A DNA stretch of 64,000 bases, taken from positions 25,607,543 through 25,671,542 of the forward strand of contig OZ024828.1 of the NCBI GenBank assembly GCA_964016985.1, in the 5' to 3' direction. The first letter of the stretch is position 1, and each line of letters opens with the position of its first letter. The notes under the pieces are model-generated. The model was not told where the DNA came from. It saw only the letters and a list, made by a program, of their open reading frames with translations, and did no database searches. Position numbers and translations under genes: made by a program. Origin of the DNA: Anodontia alba. Lineage: Eukaryota; Mollusca; Bivalvia; Lucinida; Lucinidae. This document shows, piece after piece, positions 1 through 10,569 of the stretch.

Positions 1-49
1 GATGCATCTGTGAAAAAAAATGACTAAAATGCGTACTTTTCTGTTGTAG

Positions 50-239
50 GTGATTTTGATGAAGAGATAGATTTCAATACAACCACAGCGAGTGGTCATC
101 TAATTAATGATTTAAATCAGGAACCAGACAATTCGATGTTTGTTATCATGGGTGGAGTGATAGGTGTTGTAGCACTGATTATCGTTGCTATTGTGATATG
201 CTTCGTTTACAGAAAAAGGAGAAGGCCAAGGGCGACAAT
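50..239 (+). CDS. Transmembrane exon of a single-pass receptor (partial gene, 5' part outside window)
   Basis: Seen: a pyrimidine-rich acceptor ending TGTTGTAG at 42-49 and a donor GTAAGT at 240. The open frame begins after two bases (GT), so the upstream intron is phase 1, as is usual between extracellular modules. It encodes 62 codons: an acidic juxtamembrane stretch (DFDEEIDF near the start), then a hydrophobic helix at about residues 30-53 (139-210, FVIMGGVIGVVALIIVAIVI...), then a basic stop-transfer run RKRRRPR at residues 54-60. This is a type I membrane topology with the following exons cytoplasmic. The exon ends in phase 2 and joins exactly to 3299. The extracellular domains lie left of the window, so the receptor family cannot be named. 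MEGF or scavenger-type and Ig or FN3 receptors are possible. Confidence 0.85.
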
Positions 240-251
240 GTAAGTTTTACC

Positions 252-530
252 CATTACGAAAACACGCCTATTCAAATATATAGAAAATTTCACCTCCAAC
301 AACTGACAATTTTCAGATAAAAAACTCTGATAGTTTTCATATTTCTGCCTAAAATATAGATTGTTGGTATTCGTTAGAGCCGCCTCGCCGAGGCGGTTCT
401 AACGAGTACCCACAATCTATGTTTTTGAGCAGAAATAAGAAAAATAATGTATATGCCTGTAAACCCCAGTTTTACTATATAAAAGTAGGGTTAAAGGGGG
501 TCAAAATTGTATAGGTATGTTTCCATGATG
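252..530 (-). mobile_element. MITE family A, copy 1 (CATYACG ends)
   Basis: Begins CATTACGAAAACACGCCTAT and ends GTTTCCATGATG. The centre is a hairpin of about 60 bases with the shared cassette TAGAGCCGCCTCG / CGAGGCGGTTCTA. It starts 12 bases after the donor of the transmembrane exon. Flanking bases are c and c. Plus orientation for the family is defined as the end followed by TATAATTTTGACCCC on the left, so this copy is reversed. Confidence 0.88.
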
Positions 531-688
531 CATAGTGCAGTTTGACCACAGAGCAGATTACATTTTTATTTCCTTTGGGATCATTGAACCCATTCTTGTC
601 ACTTTGAAAATAGAATGCAGCTTAAGCCGGCGCTAGATGCATATGGACCTTCCAAAACTACTTTGCTGCGTATGAAGAGACTTTATTA

Positions 689-967
689 CATCACGAAAAC
701 ATGTCTATATAGTTTTGACCCCCTTATACCCCACTTTTATAAAGTAAAACTGGGGTTTATATGGGTATACATTATTTTGCTTATTTCTGCTCAAAACATA
801 GATGGTGGGTACTCGTCAGAACCGCCTCTTCGAGGCGGTTCTAACGAGTACCCATAATCTGTGTATTGAGCAGAGGTATGAAAAATTTCAGAGTTTTTTA
901 TCTGAAAATTTTCGTTGTTTTGGAGGTGAAATTTTCTGTATATTTGAATAGGCGTGTTTTCGTAATG
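689..967 (+). mobile_element. MITE family A, copy 2
   Basis: Full length (279 bp). Starts CATCACGAAAACATGTC, ends GGCGTGTTTTCGTAATG. Flanking bases a and a. The hairpin centre is near 832, with near-perfect arms CTCGTCAGAACCGCCTC / GAGGCGGTTCTAACGAG. Lies in the first receptor intron, 158 bp from the reversed copy 1. Confidence 0.9.
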
Positions 968-1065
968 AAACCGAGTACAATTTGTGTTCTCTTGTGTGTT
1001 CTTTGATTCCAAAGGCAACCGTTTAGATTTTTATTATCATGACAATTGAGCCGTGTCATAAAAAA

Positions 1066-1165
1066 GAGCCGTTAAGCATATGCGAACAGCACAGGTTCAG
1101 GCAAGCATGCGCATCCCCACAGTCTTACTCGAACCTTTGCTGATCGCTCGCGTAACCAGAAGGGA
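1066..1165. mobile_element. Hairpin repeat family G4
   Basis: Imperfect palindrome GCGAACAGCACAGGTTC ... GAACCTTTGCTGATCGC around GCATGCGCATCCCC. A second copy, closer to consensus, lies at 36205-36310. The core resembles the CTGCGCATCCGCGCAG hairpin of families G1-G3. Confidence 0.5.
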
Positions 1166-1324
1166 AACTTCAACCAAAGAACTAGATAGCTACTGGATAG
1201 GGCATGCGCACTGAACGATTGAATCGAATAACTATAATAAGACATCCACAGTACAGTCAATGCCCTGTTCAAACAGTGCATCTGAATTTGTTGATCTAGA
1301 TCTTCTCAGTTTGCGTTTAACATT

Positions 1325-1772
1325 CATAATTATTGCGTAAAAAGCAGTGTCGCACGTTATTAACAGCCGTGCATTTACCGGCGAAAAGCCGTGTATTGAC
1401 AAGACAATTCACGCGCTGTTAATGCACGGCTACGCAACTTTCAGTATGCCTGTACCGGGGCCACAGATTTGCTGCCGTTACGAGATGTGTACTGCCAGGC
1501 CCTAGAACAAACCTAGTCCGTGATAATTGCGTTCGCGGGACATCGGTGAAAAGATGGAATAAAATAGTGCAAGAAATAACGCGAAATGTAGCAAATGTTT
1601 TCAGTTTTTATGCAATAATAGCGATCGAAAATGGTTTTTCAATGCATTAACATTCGCCAGGTCCCTAGGGAGGTGTTGAAAACCGCGGCCTCCAGCCTCG
1701 GTTTTCAACACCTCCCTCGGGACCTGGCGAGTGTTAATGCATGAAAAACCCATGTTTGATCCCTATATTGTC
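1325..1772 (+). mobile_element. Palindromic element family H, copy 1
   Basis: About 450 bp, repeated in inverted orientation at 13215-13911. It has one small stem-loop block (GCCGTGCATT ... AATGCACGGC, 1370-1431) and one long hairpin (1626-1757) with arms TTAACATTCGCCAGGTCCC / GGGACCTGGCGAGTGTTAA that enclose GGTGTTGAAAACCG repeats. TTTTTATGCAATAAT occurs inside and inverted at the left end. No coding sequence. Confidence 0.7.
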
Positions 1773-1827
1773 ATTTGACAAAAGATCTTATGAACAACTG
1801 TATTAGCATTAGAGTCAGCGCACGACA

Positions 1828-2058
1828 GAACCTACAATTAAACTGATGTGACCAGCATCTAGATCAGCTTATACATCCACCATCTATGGCAAAGGTTCTC
1901 GTTTATCCCTCTTTGGATAGCCTGGAGATTGTAGAAGGCACATCGATCAGCAAAGACTCTTACCAGACTTCGTGGATGCGCAGGCTGATCTGAGTCTTCG
2001 CTGGTCGCACGTCTTATATATTGTAGGTTTGGTCATGTGCTGGTTCGTTGATAAAATG
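1828..2058. mobile_element. Hairpin repeat family G3, copy 1
   Basis: Ends are inverted (GCGCACGACAGAACCTACAA at 1818-1837; ATTGTAGGTTTGGTCATG near 2021-2038). The interior carries the GATCAGC ... TGCGCAGGCTGATCTGAGTC cassette. A second copy with the same ends lies at 21495-21735. Confidence 0.6.
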
Positions 2059-2128
2059 CACGAGTCATTTGGCCTAGACAACGGTTGTACGTAAAACCAG
2101 TCAGGACATGAGCGGTTCTTCCAGACTA

Positions 2129-2235
2129 CCCAGTCAGCATTCTACGTAAATCTATATCGGGCCGTCATAGGCCCGTCAGGGTAGCTGACGGCCCGATGAC
2201 GGCCCGATGTAGATTTACGTAGAATGCTAGCTGGG
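2129..2235. mobile_element. MITE family E, copy 1 (107-bp near-perfect palindrome)
   Basis: CCCAGTCAGCATTCTACG ... CGTAGAATGCTAGCTGGG, so almost the entire element folds into one hairpin with the tip CAGGGTAGCTGA. The only consistent arm asymmetry is TC against CT five bases from each end. Six copies occur in the window. Confidence 0.9.
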
Positions 2236-2504
2236 ATACCCTGGATAGTATACAGTTACAAAAGCTAAGGAGTGGCAAATTTCGTATGTTATATTCTAAA
2301 ACATATAAATTACGGGGAAAATGAATACGAGCTTATATGAATACTTTGGCCGTCAAACCATTACTACTCTCTGGGCAGATTCAGCAGACGACAAACTGAT
2401 AATGCTTTTCTTATTTTCGCCAGACAAAAATCATTAAGGGCTTGATTGTCTTGTCATTACGTCAAGTCTTTTTAATAGGTATCCCTATCCCTGTTTTTAC
2501 TATA

Positions 2505-2741
2505 CAGTCGACTCTCGTTATCTCGACTTTGCTTACCTCGAATAACTGCTTATCTCGAAGTGAAAAATCTGGTTCCTGTTGTTACATGGAAATTTAACAA
2601 TAGGTAACATTACATATTCATTTGTAAAATATGGTTGTTTGATTTATGTATCCTCATTTCTGCAAATCCGATATGTCGAGACACGGATATCTCGAAGTAT
2701 TTAAAAGATCCTTTTGACTTTAAGATAACGAGAGTCGACTG
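2505..2741 (-). mobile_element. Tigger-like MITE family C, copy 1
   Basis: CAGTCGACTCTCGTTATCTC at the left and GATAACGAGAGTCGACTG at the right, flanked by TA on both sides. The TA target and CAG ends with ATCTCGA-type inverted repeats are typical of pogo/Tigger non-autonomous elements. Lacks the GGAGAAATTGCTCC hairpin seen in copies 2-4. Confidence 0.85.
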
Positions 2742-3298
2742 TATATTATTTGGAATAGGGGCTATGCATTATGTAGACGCATAACTTAAAGACATGACAC
2801 TCAAGCCCCGATTTTACATCGAATAGGCTGAGAGTGCAATTTCTGGCAAAGATAAAGAGTCGTTCTAGTCTAATTCAAACAAAGTTCGCATTTGATCAAA
2901 CCAGTGTCTCGTTTATACACGTCATGTCTGAAGCTTATCTGGTATTCTTCTGTTTGACTTCAAATCTATAAGTTCTATGGCAGTATACCGATCCTTCATA
3001 CAGAAGCGTCTATGTTATTGTCGTTCCATCTAGTTTTGACCCTGAAATTGCTTTAAATGCTATCGTACAAGGAAACAGCAACAGTTCCTATTAGATTAAT
3101 TCGGACAGGCTCCAGGCACACTGTTATTCATAAATTATCGTTAATATTAACTGAACCAGGAAAGGACAAGCCTTGAAAACTTCATACACATATAAACCTC
3201 ACCAAACTACACTACAGAAATATTGTTGACAGCGGGAATTTAAACGGGCTGAAAGAGATTTATTTCGCATTTCATAATGTGTACGTTTTCATTTGTAG
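2742..3298. other. Intron sequence without recognised features
   Basis: Rest of the first receptor intron. AT-rich, with no long frame, repeat or structured element recognised. Confidence 0.5.
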
Positions 3299-3401
3299 TG
3301 CTGAGCGAAGTTCCGGAAGACGAGGTGGCGACTCTACAGAACTAGGAACCAGCGTGAATTCAGCAATCACTCCTGCAGTAGTAGAAAACCGTCCAATCTT
3401 G
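3299..3401 (+). CDS. Receptor gene, juxtamembrane cytoplasmic linker exon
   Basis: Seen: acceptor TTTTCATTTGTAG ending at 3298 and donor GTAAGA at 3402. The first base completes the codon left by the transmembrane exon (AT+T, Ile). The remaining 102 bases read without a stop as AERSSGRRGGDSTELGTS then NSAITPAVVENRPIL. The exon ends in phase 0, which matches the phase-0 start at 8722. No tyrosines and no domain are recognisable. It looks like a flexible, Ser/Thr-rich juxtamembrane spacer. A Tigger-like MITE begins 23 bases after its donor. The exon call rests on the two splice signals and the phase agreement on both sides. Confidence 0.75.
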
Positions 3402-3424
3402 GTAAGATTTCAATCAATCGAATA

Positions 3425-3628
3425 CAGTAAAACCTGTGTAAGAGAGCCACTTTCGAGACTGACTTTAAATAGTGGTTGATATTGAAAAAGTTGTCTGTCT
3501 TATAAAGGTACATGTCATGTAATTTTGCTAGAAAAATTACATGACATGTACCTTTATAAAACAACCACTTTTTCACATCAACAACTAAGGTCAATTTCAA
3601 AGGTGGCTGTCTTACACAGGTTTTACTG
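3425..3628. mobile_element. Tigger-like MITE family D, copy 1
   Basis: CAGTAAAACCTGTGTAAGAG on the left and its inverted form CTTACACAGGTTTTACTG on the right, between TA dinucleotides. The central hairpin has arms GGTACATGTCATGTAATTTT / AATTACATGACATGTACC. Starts 23 bases after the donor of the linker exon. Copy 2 is at 47250. Confidence 0.88.
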
Positions 3629-3754
3629 TAAATACGAAATGCCAAAGATGGAAAAGTAAGGCCAAATAAACTGTGAACAGGCCAACATTATTGAAACAAT
3701 CAATTCAACGTCTCGATAGTAGATGACTCATTTTGTATTGATAATGAATAGTTT

Positions 3755-3860
3755 GAAAAAATGGCTGATAGAAATTATCCAAACGAACCACAGACAAATA
3801 AAGCTAATATCTCTGAGATCGAAGGACCGTTTCCGGATTACAATTTATCAATATATACAT

Positions 3861-3939
<79 letters not shown>

Positions 3940-5235
3940 CACAAAAATTTTATGAGAAATGGGACGACTTTGACTTTGATATTGTAAATATTGTACATTT
4001 GTATGGCGATGTCCCTCGTGTAACAACATATAAAGTATTTAGTTCTCAGATAATTCTTTTTAATAGTCTAAGAGCATCTTGTCAAGTTAGTGACTTTAAT
4101 AATCGTTACGGTAATAAAATTTTAACTGCTTAACTTCTTAAACAGGGATGCCTTTATTATTAACTATGTAAAACATTTTCTCAGTTTTATCGCAGTCATT
4201 CTGAATAAATGTCCAAATATAACGTTGGTTTGAAAACACTTCTGCAAGAAGGTCACGTCGAACCTGACTTTTTTGGCGACAATCTTTTTTATGGTGTATG
4301 TATGTCTTACTTAATTCGTTTTAATAGAGCATCTAGTCAAGTTAGCGCTTTTAATAATCGTAATAAAATTTTAACTGCTTAACTTCTTAAGCAAGGGTAC
4401 CTTTATCATTAACTTTGTAAAACATTTTCTCAATTTTATCGCAGTCATTCTTAATTAATGTCCAAATATAACGCTGGTTTCAAAACACTTCTGCAAGAAG
4501 ATCACTTTGAGCCTGAATTTTGTCGCGACAATTTTTTTGACGTTTATGATTCTATGAATTCAGAAAGAATGTTGGAAAAACGGATTTTTTTTTTCTAATT
4601 TTTATATTTATTATTATTATTATTTTAATTTAAAAGGGATTGTCATTCGCTACAAAAAGATAGGTTACAACATGGATATACTGCGACAAATGGCATGTCT
4701 GATCTCACACTGTATGACGGCTCTCTCTTCAATCTGTTTCATTTGGTCGATACCTAACTATCAATGTCTGTGGTCGGGCTCATCGTGGTCCTGTTTGTGG
4801 TTTCCTTGTGTTCTGGCTTCAGATCGCCATTTAGCCATATTTTATCACAGTGTTTGTGAATACATGTCTTTCACTTATCTTTAACAGGTGGGGAAGAATA
4901 CCCCTATGCGAACCGAATATAGGTTTGTAATTGGGAGCTGAATCAGAATTAAGGATGAAGTTTCGCGCAAAGAAAACTAGTTTAAACTCCCACAATAAAT
5001 AGTTTTTCTACTGACCGTTCCAAGGCGGTGTGCAGTATATCATTGGTTAGTGCATCTTTGGTTTCATATGGCGTTTGTTTTGTCCTAATTTGTTCCTAAT
5101 CTCTCCTTCTTTTGATGCCTCGGAAAGGCTGTTCTTCGTAATTATAGTATTTCCTGGGTATCTTTACTTATATTTATCTGCATATGCAGATTAGTGAAAA
5201 CAATAGATAACTCTTATTACTAATCATATTCCTAT
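3755..5235 (+). mobile_element. Penelope-like element remnant 1 (RT C-terminus to 3' tail)
   Basis: Degenerate frames read NYPNEPQTNKANISE, DFDFDIVNIVHLYGDVPR and FNNRYGNKILTA, in the order expected for the C-terminal part of a Penelope-like reverse transcriptase. An AT microsatellite interrupts the coding part (3850-3937). About 250 bp is tandemly duplicated (4057-4310 and 4315-4555). The downstream tail (ACCGTTCCAAGGCGG, then GGAAAGGCTGTTCTTCG near 5121) recurs at 7868-8480, 51960-52330 and 54790. Many stops make it inactive. Confidence 0.75.
3850..3937. repeat. (AT)n microsatellite
   Basis: About 88 bases of alternating A and T with one phase slip near 3870. It lies inside the PLE remnant and creates artificial YIYIYI frames on both strands. 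Confidence 0.97.
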
Positions 5236-6120
5236 AATTATTCATTTAAGCCACTTGAGTTACCGAAACATTAAAGCGAGAGTCAGTACCTTTTAATGTG
5301 TAGTCATTTCCTATTCCTTTCCTATGTCATAATTGGTTACTTCCTGATTAATAAATACAACCCAAAATCATCTGTGTCCTTTATCCATAATTACTGTACG
5401 TTGTTAAGCATTTACATTTAAAGATATACTTAAGACAAAATTTTATGTGGATTTGTGTCCTCCTTGAAAAGGTGTGAACGATTGTCTTATTATCAACCTT
5501 GAATAAATGTGAACTATTGTCTAATTATCATACTCAAACAAAAACGTATACTGTTTTGGTATTTAAATTCAGGAGAGGTTTAGACAGTTATATTTTCGTT
5601 TTTATTAAATGGCGCAAACTTCACTTGTAATGAATATTGAATGAAAAATAATATAAAATATGTCCCGGAAAAGGCCTAAATTCAGAACATAGCCCCCGAA
5701 TAGACGAAAAGGGGAAAAGCAAACAAATCATGACAGACCGCTCACATGGCAAAAACCAAAGAAAGGCAAAATAGCTAGCTCCCCCTTCCCCAAGGTAATC
5801 ACAATGTCAGACAGGATCCACCCAGCACAACCACAACGCAATGAACAGGAGAACTCGTGACGAAAGCACTGTATAAGCAGCCGCAATGTCACATAAAAAA
5901 CAAACTACACCAGAACTACAGCCTTTGAACGGTCAGTGTGTGTGTTGGGATGCGGAGGGAGGGGGTCAGTTTTATTGATACCAAACTAACTCTTAACTCC
6001 AGGTTCAGTTGTTGTAAAAACAGCAAATAAAAAAATATATATATATTTGGCTTGTATATAGGCTCCCTATCTCAATTAGTGAAATATCACAGAAAAAAAG
6101 TGTAAATCTGTATTAGATTT
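5236..6120. other. Intron sequence without recognised features
   Basis: AT-rich. Includes a low-complexity stretch (6029-6048) and CTCCCCCTTCCCC near 5781. No coding or repeat signature recognised. Confidence 0.45.
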
Positions 6121-6479
6121 TTATTAGTTTATATACGTTGTGACTACTGCATTGGTGAAACGGATAAGCCGATATTTACTTTTGGCTGAAAAATTCGCAT
6201 GTGAATTATGGTATGATAAAATATTGACTGTATCACAAGTTGATTTAGCTTTAAATGATTCAACTAAGTTAGAAGTAAGTTTTTCGCCCCAGTTTATTGC
6301 ATGTAGACATTTTTCAACTAGCGTGGTTGCTGCAATCATTCGATCGAAGAGTCTTTCTTTATACATGTGTATCAGACATAATATCAGAATATAGAAACCA
6401 AAGTTTTATGCTGATCTATTTCTATAAATTAAGGAAACGATGGAAAATCCAATTTCAAAAGTATTTAAAAATATTATAC

Positions 6480-7105
6480 GTTATGAAAAAAAAAGAAACA
6501 AAAGAAAAGATAGGATACAATATCTTAAGACAATAGTTCGGGTCTAAGACATTTTATAATAAAGGTTGATGCCTGATGTTACCTGGTTGTCAAGACCATC
6601 CGTGGTTTAACTAGCGGTTTTCTTTTCCTCGAGCTCTTACGTGCCCTCATCCTTATCTCATAACAATGATTGAATTTGATTCGTTTGATTTATACGTTTT
6701 TTTTGTGTTTTTTTTTCTGTGATGTTTCACTGGTTGAGATAAGGAGCCTATGCGCGATCCGAATAGGAACTAAGGGCATCATAACATATCAACTGTGCCA
6801 TATACTTCTTCTGTTGTGCATTCCAATGCGATATTTCTGTGTTGTCAATTTATGTCACTATTAAATTTTAAATATTTCTTTGGTTAGAAACCCTGCTGTA
6901 ACAGTGCCTCCACTTATTAGTTGGCCCAGTTATGGTTAACAATTTCGCTGCACTCCTTAACAATGGGTCGGGCCACAGACGCAATTATGGTTCTAACCGA
7001 AACATTTACTGGACGGCTTGTGCCCGACCTTATGCTCTATGGTCAGGCTCATCGTATTTTTTTAGTACTTTTCGGCTGCTCTGCTGAGTTGTTTGTAATT
7101 TAGCA
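6480..7105 (+). mobile_element. Penelope-like element remnant 2 (3' part)
   Basis: The stretch at 6500-6535 reads KIGYNILRQ, as at the end of the PLE frame in remnants 1 and 3. A tail motif (GATGTTTCACTGGTTGAG) lies at 6721. At 6915-7060, TTATGGTTAACAATTTCGC and following bases match the segment that normally follows the RT. The order of pieces is rearranged. No intact frame. Confidence 0.5.
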
Positions 7106-7122
7106 ATTATCTTGGTTTCAAG

Positions 7123-7305
7123 TTAACCCATTTTTTTTACCTAGCGTCCCATAAAAGGGACTTGACACTGTGAACCTAGATCAGACGCAGCAGAACACGG
7201 TGTTTGATTAGGGTCTACTCTTTACATTTAATACAGGAATCACTATAAAATATGGTAATAGTATAAACTAACTAGACATCCCTTCTGTTGCAAATGGACT
7301 GCTTC
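7123..7305. mobile_element. MITE family Q, copy 1 (GCGTCCCATAAAAGGGAC type)
   Basis: TTAACCCATTT ... CTAGCGTCCCATAAAAGGGA, then a diverged cassette CTAGATCAGACGCAGC / GTGTTTGATTAGGGTCTA. Shares outer sequence with copies at 12181, 28284, 37805 and 62148, and shares its inner hairpin with family F. Confidence 0.6.
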
Positions 7306-7429
7306 AAAGTCCACTCGGTCTCTTTGTTGATCCACAGATACGTTTTGTAATCTCTTTATAAATCGAAAATACGTTTGTGTACCTGGAACTATATCGGACT
7401 TATGAAGCACCCAATAAATCTGCACGAGC

Positions 7430-8480
7430 TTTCCAAGGCGATATTTTATTGCAGTTTGGCTTCGTTTGTTCGTCCTGTTTTTGACAAGGTACTTTTGTAC
7501 GGCGACTTATTCTATAAATTCAGAAAAAAAATGTTGGCAAGTGATTCTTTTAACAATCAAAGAAGATTGCCTTTCGGTACAAAAAGATAGGTCACAATAC
7601 GGATATTCTTCGGCAGACTGCATACATGGTTATTAGTCCAATTATGGTCGGTAACTTTGCTTCCCTTTGCAGTTGCACGACGGTGGTTTGGTCCTCAGAC
7701 TAAATGAAGATTACTACGTCAGTATATTTTAGATGGGTGGCACCTGACAATTAGTGTCTGTAGTCAAAACCATCGTGGTCTTGTTTGTGTTTTTCTTATG
7801 TTCTGACTTGAAATCGCAATCCAGCGCTTTGTTTATTTCGTCATATCTTTTGTAATTATATGTGTTTCACCGTGACGTTTCACAGATGAGTGAGGGGTCC
7901 CTATGCAAATCGTAAAATATTTTTGTACTCTGTAGCTGTATCAGAATAAAGGATGAGATTTCGAGCCAGTAAAACAAGTTTAAGCCCCCGCCCCGGACTC
8001 CTCCCCTACCCACCTCAGTATTTTTGGTACTGACCATTCCAAGGCGGTTCCTCATTTGCAGTATTTCTTTGTGTGTCGTTGGTTTTATATGTAGCGTTTG
8101 TTTTATCCTTGTTTGTTCCCATCACGAAAACATGCCTATATAATGTTGAGCCCCTTAAACCCCACTTTTGTATAGTAAAACTGGGATTTCAGGAGTACAC
8201 ATTAGTTTTCTTATTTCTGCACAAAACATAGATTGTGGGTATTTGTTAAAACCGCCTTGCCGAGGCGGTTTTAATGAGTGCCCACATTTTATGTTTGAGG
8301 AGAAATGTGAAAAATATCAGATTTTATGTGATTATTTTGGTGGAATAATTTTTAGTATATTTCAATAGGCTTGTTTTCGTAATGCTCATCTCGCCTTTGT
8401 TTGGTGCCTAGAGAAATCTGTGCTCCCTGATTGTAGCATTTCAGGAGTACCTTCATTTATAGTTATACAATGTTTTCTTA
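7430..8480 (+). mobile_element. Penelope-like element remnant 3 (3' part and tail), split by a family A MITE
   Basis: Frames read VLLYGDLFYKFRKKM and LASDSFNNQRRL, matching the end of a PLE reverse transcriptase. The tail follows (GACGTTTCACAGATGAG at 7873, GACCATTCCAAGGCGG at 8032, CCTGATTGTAGCATTTC at 8426). The tail is interrupted at 8120-8384. Comparison with the uninterrupted tail at 5090-5180 identifies the insertion point between TTTGTTCC and TCATCTC. Confidence 0.7.
8120..8384 (+). mobile_element. MITE family A, copy 3, nested in PLE remnant 3
   Basis: CATCACGAAAACATGCC to GTTTTCGTAATG. The empty-site paralogue at about 5095 (TTGTTCCTAATCTC) shows that at most one base was duplicated (c on both sides). 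Confidence 0.9.
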
Positions 8481-8721
8481 ATATTTAATCAGCGCAGTGT
8501 GATATACACTGGTTAAATAGGACCACTGTGGAAGGCAATATCTTAATATCGTAAAGCAACTGGATAAGTCACATTTACAATAGCTCTTCCTATACAGTCG
8601 AGTATTTTTCGGTATATATCAAAGCTCCATATCAGTCCGCGTGCAGGCTGACATAAAATTGCATTGTTTTTTTCTGACTTGATATTCCACAGCTCTACTA
8701 ACTGTTATTTTCTTATTGCAG

Positions 8722-10569
8722 TTTAGCCAAGCCATATACGGTTTGGAGGACGATTTAGATCAGAACATTGGCATGCTTACGTCACATAGTAGACTTGAAA
8801 CGACGACTATTGATACTGCAACGCATGACGGCAACACCAGTTTCCAAAATGAACCAGACAAGACGCCATGTTATGCTAATCAACCCGACAACTTGTTGAA
8901 AATCGAGAATGATGACAGAAGGTCTCATTTAACTAAAGAAACGGAAGAGGTATCGGATTCAAAATTGCACTCACAAATAAAGCTGGAAAAAGTACACCAT
9001 GATCCTGAACCAAATGGTGAATATTTATCTTTATCAAACTCAAGATCAGAAGAATGTATTACATTACAACACGACAATGTAACAACAAATACTAATGTTA
9101 ATGCTGACGATGGTAAACGTGACAACGTTCCTCCACCTTCCCCTTGTAAAACAATGAACAGTGAAGGTTATGTTAACGTTCCGGATATTTCTGAAACATT
9201 TACTGTGCCAGAGAAACCTCCACAACAAACTACTGAGACAAGTTCCACAAACCATTTAGCGGAAGCCAGACAGTTGCCTAGCTATGATGACGTGGTCTCA
9301 GTTAATGATTTGTATGAAACGTATGATGGTTTCGAATGTGATGCTAATAGCAATCCAGTTGGAAACTGCTCAAAAACGGAAATAGTTAGAAATGATACAG
9401 ACATGGGTTACATAAACGTAAATGATAAATTAGAAAAACTACAACATGATGCTACCATATCAAAAGGTAATGATCGCACCACGAATAATTATGTTTATCA
9501 GCTGGATTATATAAATGTTCCAAACAAACAAGGGAAAGAACGAAAGACATATACAGAAAAAGAACGTTCTTGTGAGGGGCTAGAAAGTAAAAACAACAAA
9601 ACATATCTATCTGTTTCTGAAAATGATATGGATATGCATATACCTATGACCTGTAAATATCCTGAACAAATAAATGGATACATACCGATGTTTGACTGTA
9701 GTCCTCAGGAGGAAAATGAGTATGTACCAGTAAGTAATCCAGATATATGCGGTATCCGCGTACATGATATGCCATACAAAAACCTATACATTAATGAAAG
9801 ACAAAGCCATCAAGACGGTTCAGTGGCTGATAATTATTCTTATTCAAACTTAGGTACATGTGTCACCTTGCCTATAAGGTCATTAAGTTGTGATACCATA
9901 TATTCGTACGTAGAGCCATGTATAGAACCGATCCGTTACAAATATAAAAAAGTTCAGAAATTCAGCAAAGTACACAGACATTTAAAATCGCGAAATGCAA
10001 CCAGATCAGAAACATTCAGCCCAGCTGATTCTAAATCACATACATATATAAATGCAAAATGGAGAAGAAAAGAAGAAGAGGCAAACGATGAGGGACGAAA
10101 ATTGGAGTTTGATAAACAAACGGCAGAATGCCCATTGAAGTTGAATGCAACGGAGGAGAAAGAATTCGACAATTGTGCAACTGATGGCAAGAACAATTTT
10201 GATATAGAACAAACCAATGATTATGTGAATAAGCCATTGTATTTACCAGAAGGCCGTAAAAGTAAAACAAAACACTCCGGTATTCCAGTTACAAAAGGAC
10301 TTAAAGACAAGCTTCGCGACAGTGCCACAAAGGTTTGTCTTTCGGTTGATCATGACTACGAGAACATGCAATCCAAAATACCTTTAAAACTGCCTGCTGC
10401 AGGAAAACCTAAACTTCCTGCAGTACTTCCTAAACCGAACAATGTCATATTCAAATCCAACCTAAACGCGCATTCTTCGAATGATCGATTTGGACACACT
10501 GCAGACAGTACAACAAACAATGCTGTTTCCAGGAATTTGTCCATTGAAATTCCAGCACAAATACAATAG
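8722..10569 (+). CDS. Receptor gene, terminal exon: long cytoplasmic tail with many phosphotyrosine-type motifs
   Basis: Seen: acceptor TTTTCTTATTGCAG ending at 8721, then 615 sense codons in phase 0 and a TAG at 10567-10569. The tail begins FSQAIYGLEDDLDQ and is polar, with no globular domain. Tyrosine motifs recur throughout (residues counted from codon 8716): YVNV 152, YINV 232 and 265, YIPM 322, YVPV 336, YSYV 396-399, YINA 444, YVNK 503, YENM 548. In known signalling, YxN fits Grb2-type SH2 domains and YxxM fits PI3K p85. Proline clusters (VPPPSPCK near 138-145; KPKLPAVLPKP near 564-574) could bind SH3 domains. Inference: a multi-site docking tail of a signalling or phagocytic receptor. 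The annotated stop lies inside a MITE starting at 10564, so the natural C-terminus was probably longer. The substrate kinase and family are unknown. Confidence 0.88.
   Translation, partial: FSQAIYGLEDDLDQNIGMLTSHSRLETTTIDTATHDGNTSFQNEPDKTPCYANQPDNLLKIENDDRRSHLTKETEEVSDSKLHSQIKLEKVHHDPEPNGEYLSLSNSRSEECITLQHDNVTTNTNVNADDGKRDNVPPPSPCKTMNSEGYVNVPDISETFTVPEKPPQQTTETSSTNHLAEARQLPSYDDVVSVNDLYETYDGFECDANSNPVGNCSKTEIVRNDTDMGYINVNDKLEKLQHDATISKGNDRTTNNYVYQLDYINVPNKQGKERKTYTEKERSCEGLESKNNKTYLSVSENDMDMHIPMTCKYPEQINGYIPMFDCSPQEENEYVPVSNPDICGIRVHDMPYKNLYINERQSHQDGSVADNYSYSNLGTCVTLPIRSLSCDTIYSYVEPCIEPIRYKYKKVQKFSKVHRHLKSRNATRSETFSPADSKSHTYINAKWRRKEEEANDEGRKLEFDKQTAECPLKLNATEEKEFDNCATDGKNNFDIEQTNDYVNKPLYLPEGRKSKTKHSGIPVTKGLKDKLRDSATKVCLSVDHDYENMQSKIPLKLPAAGKPKLPAVLPKPNNVIFKSNLNAHSSNDRFGHTADSTTNNAVSRNLSIEIPAQIQ

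Noticed and set aside
3761..4029. YIYIYI proteins on both strands
   Set aside because: Translation of an (AT)n microsatellite inside a PLE remnant.
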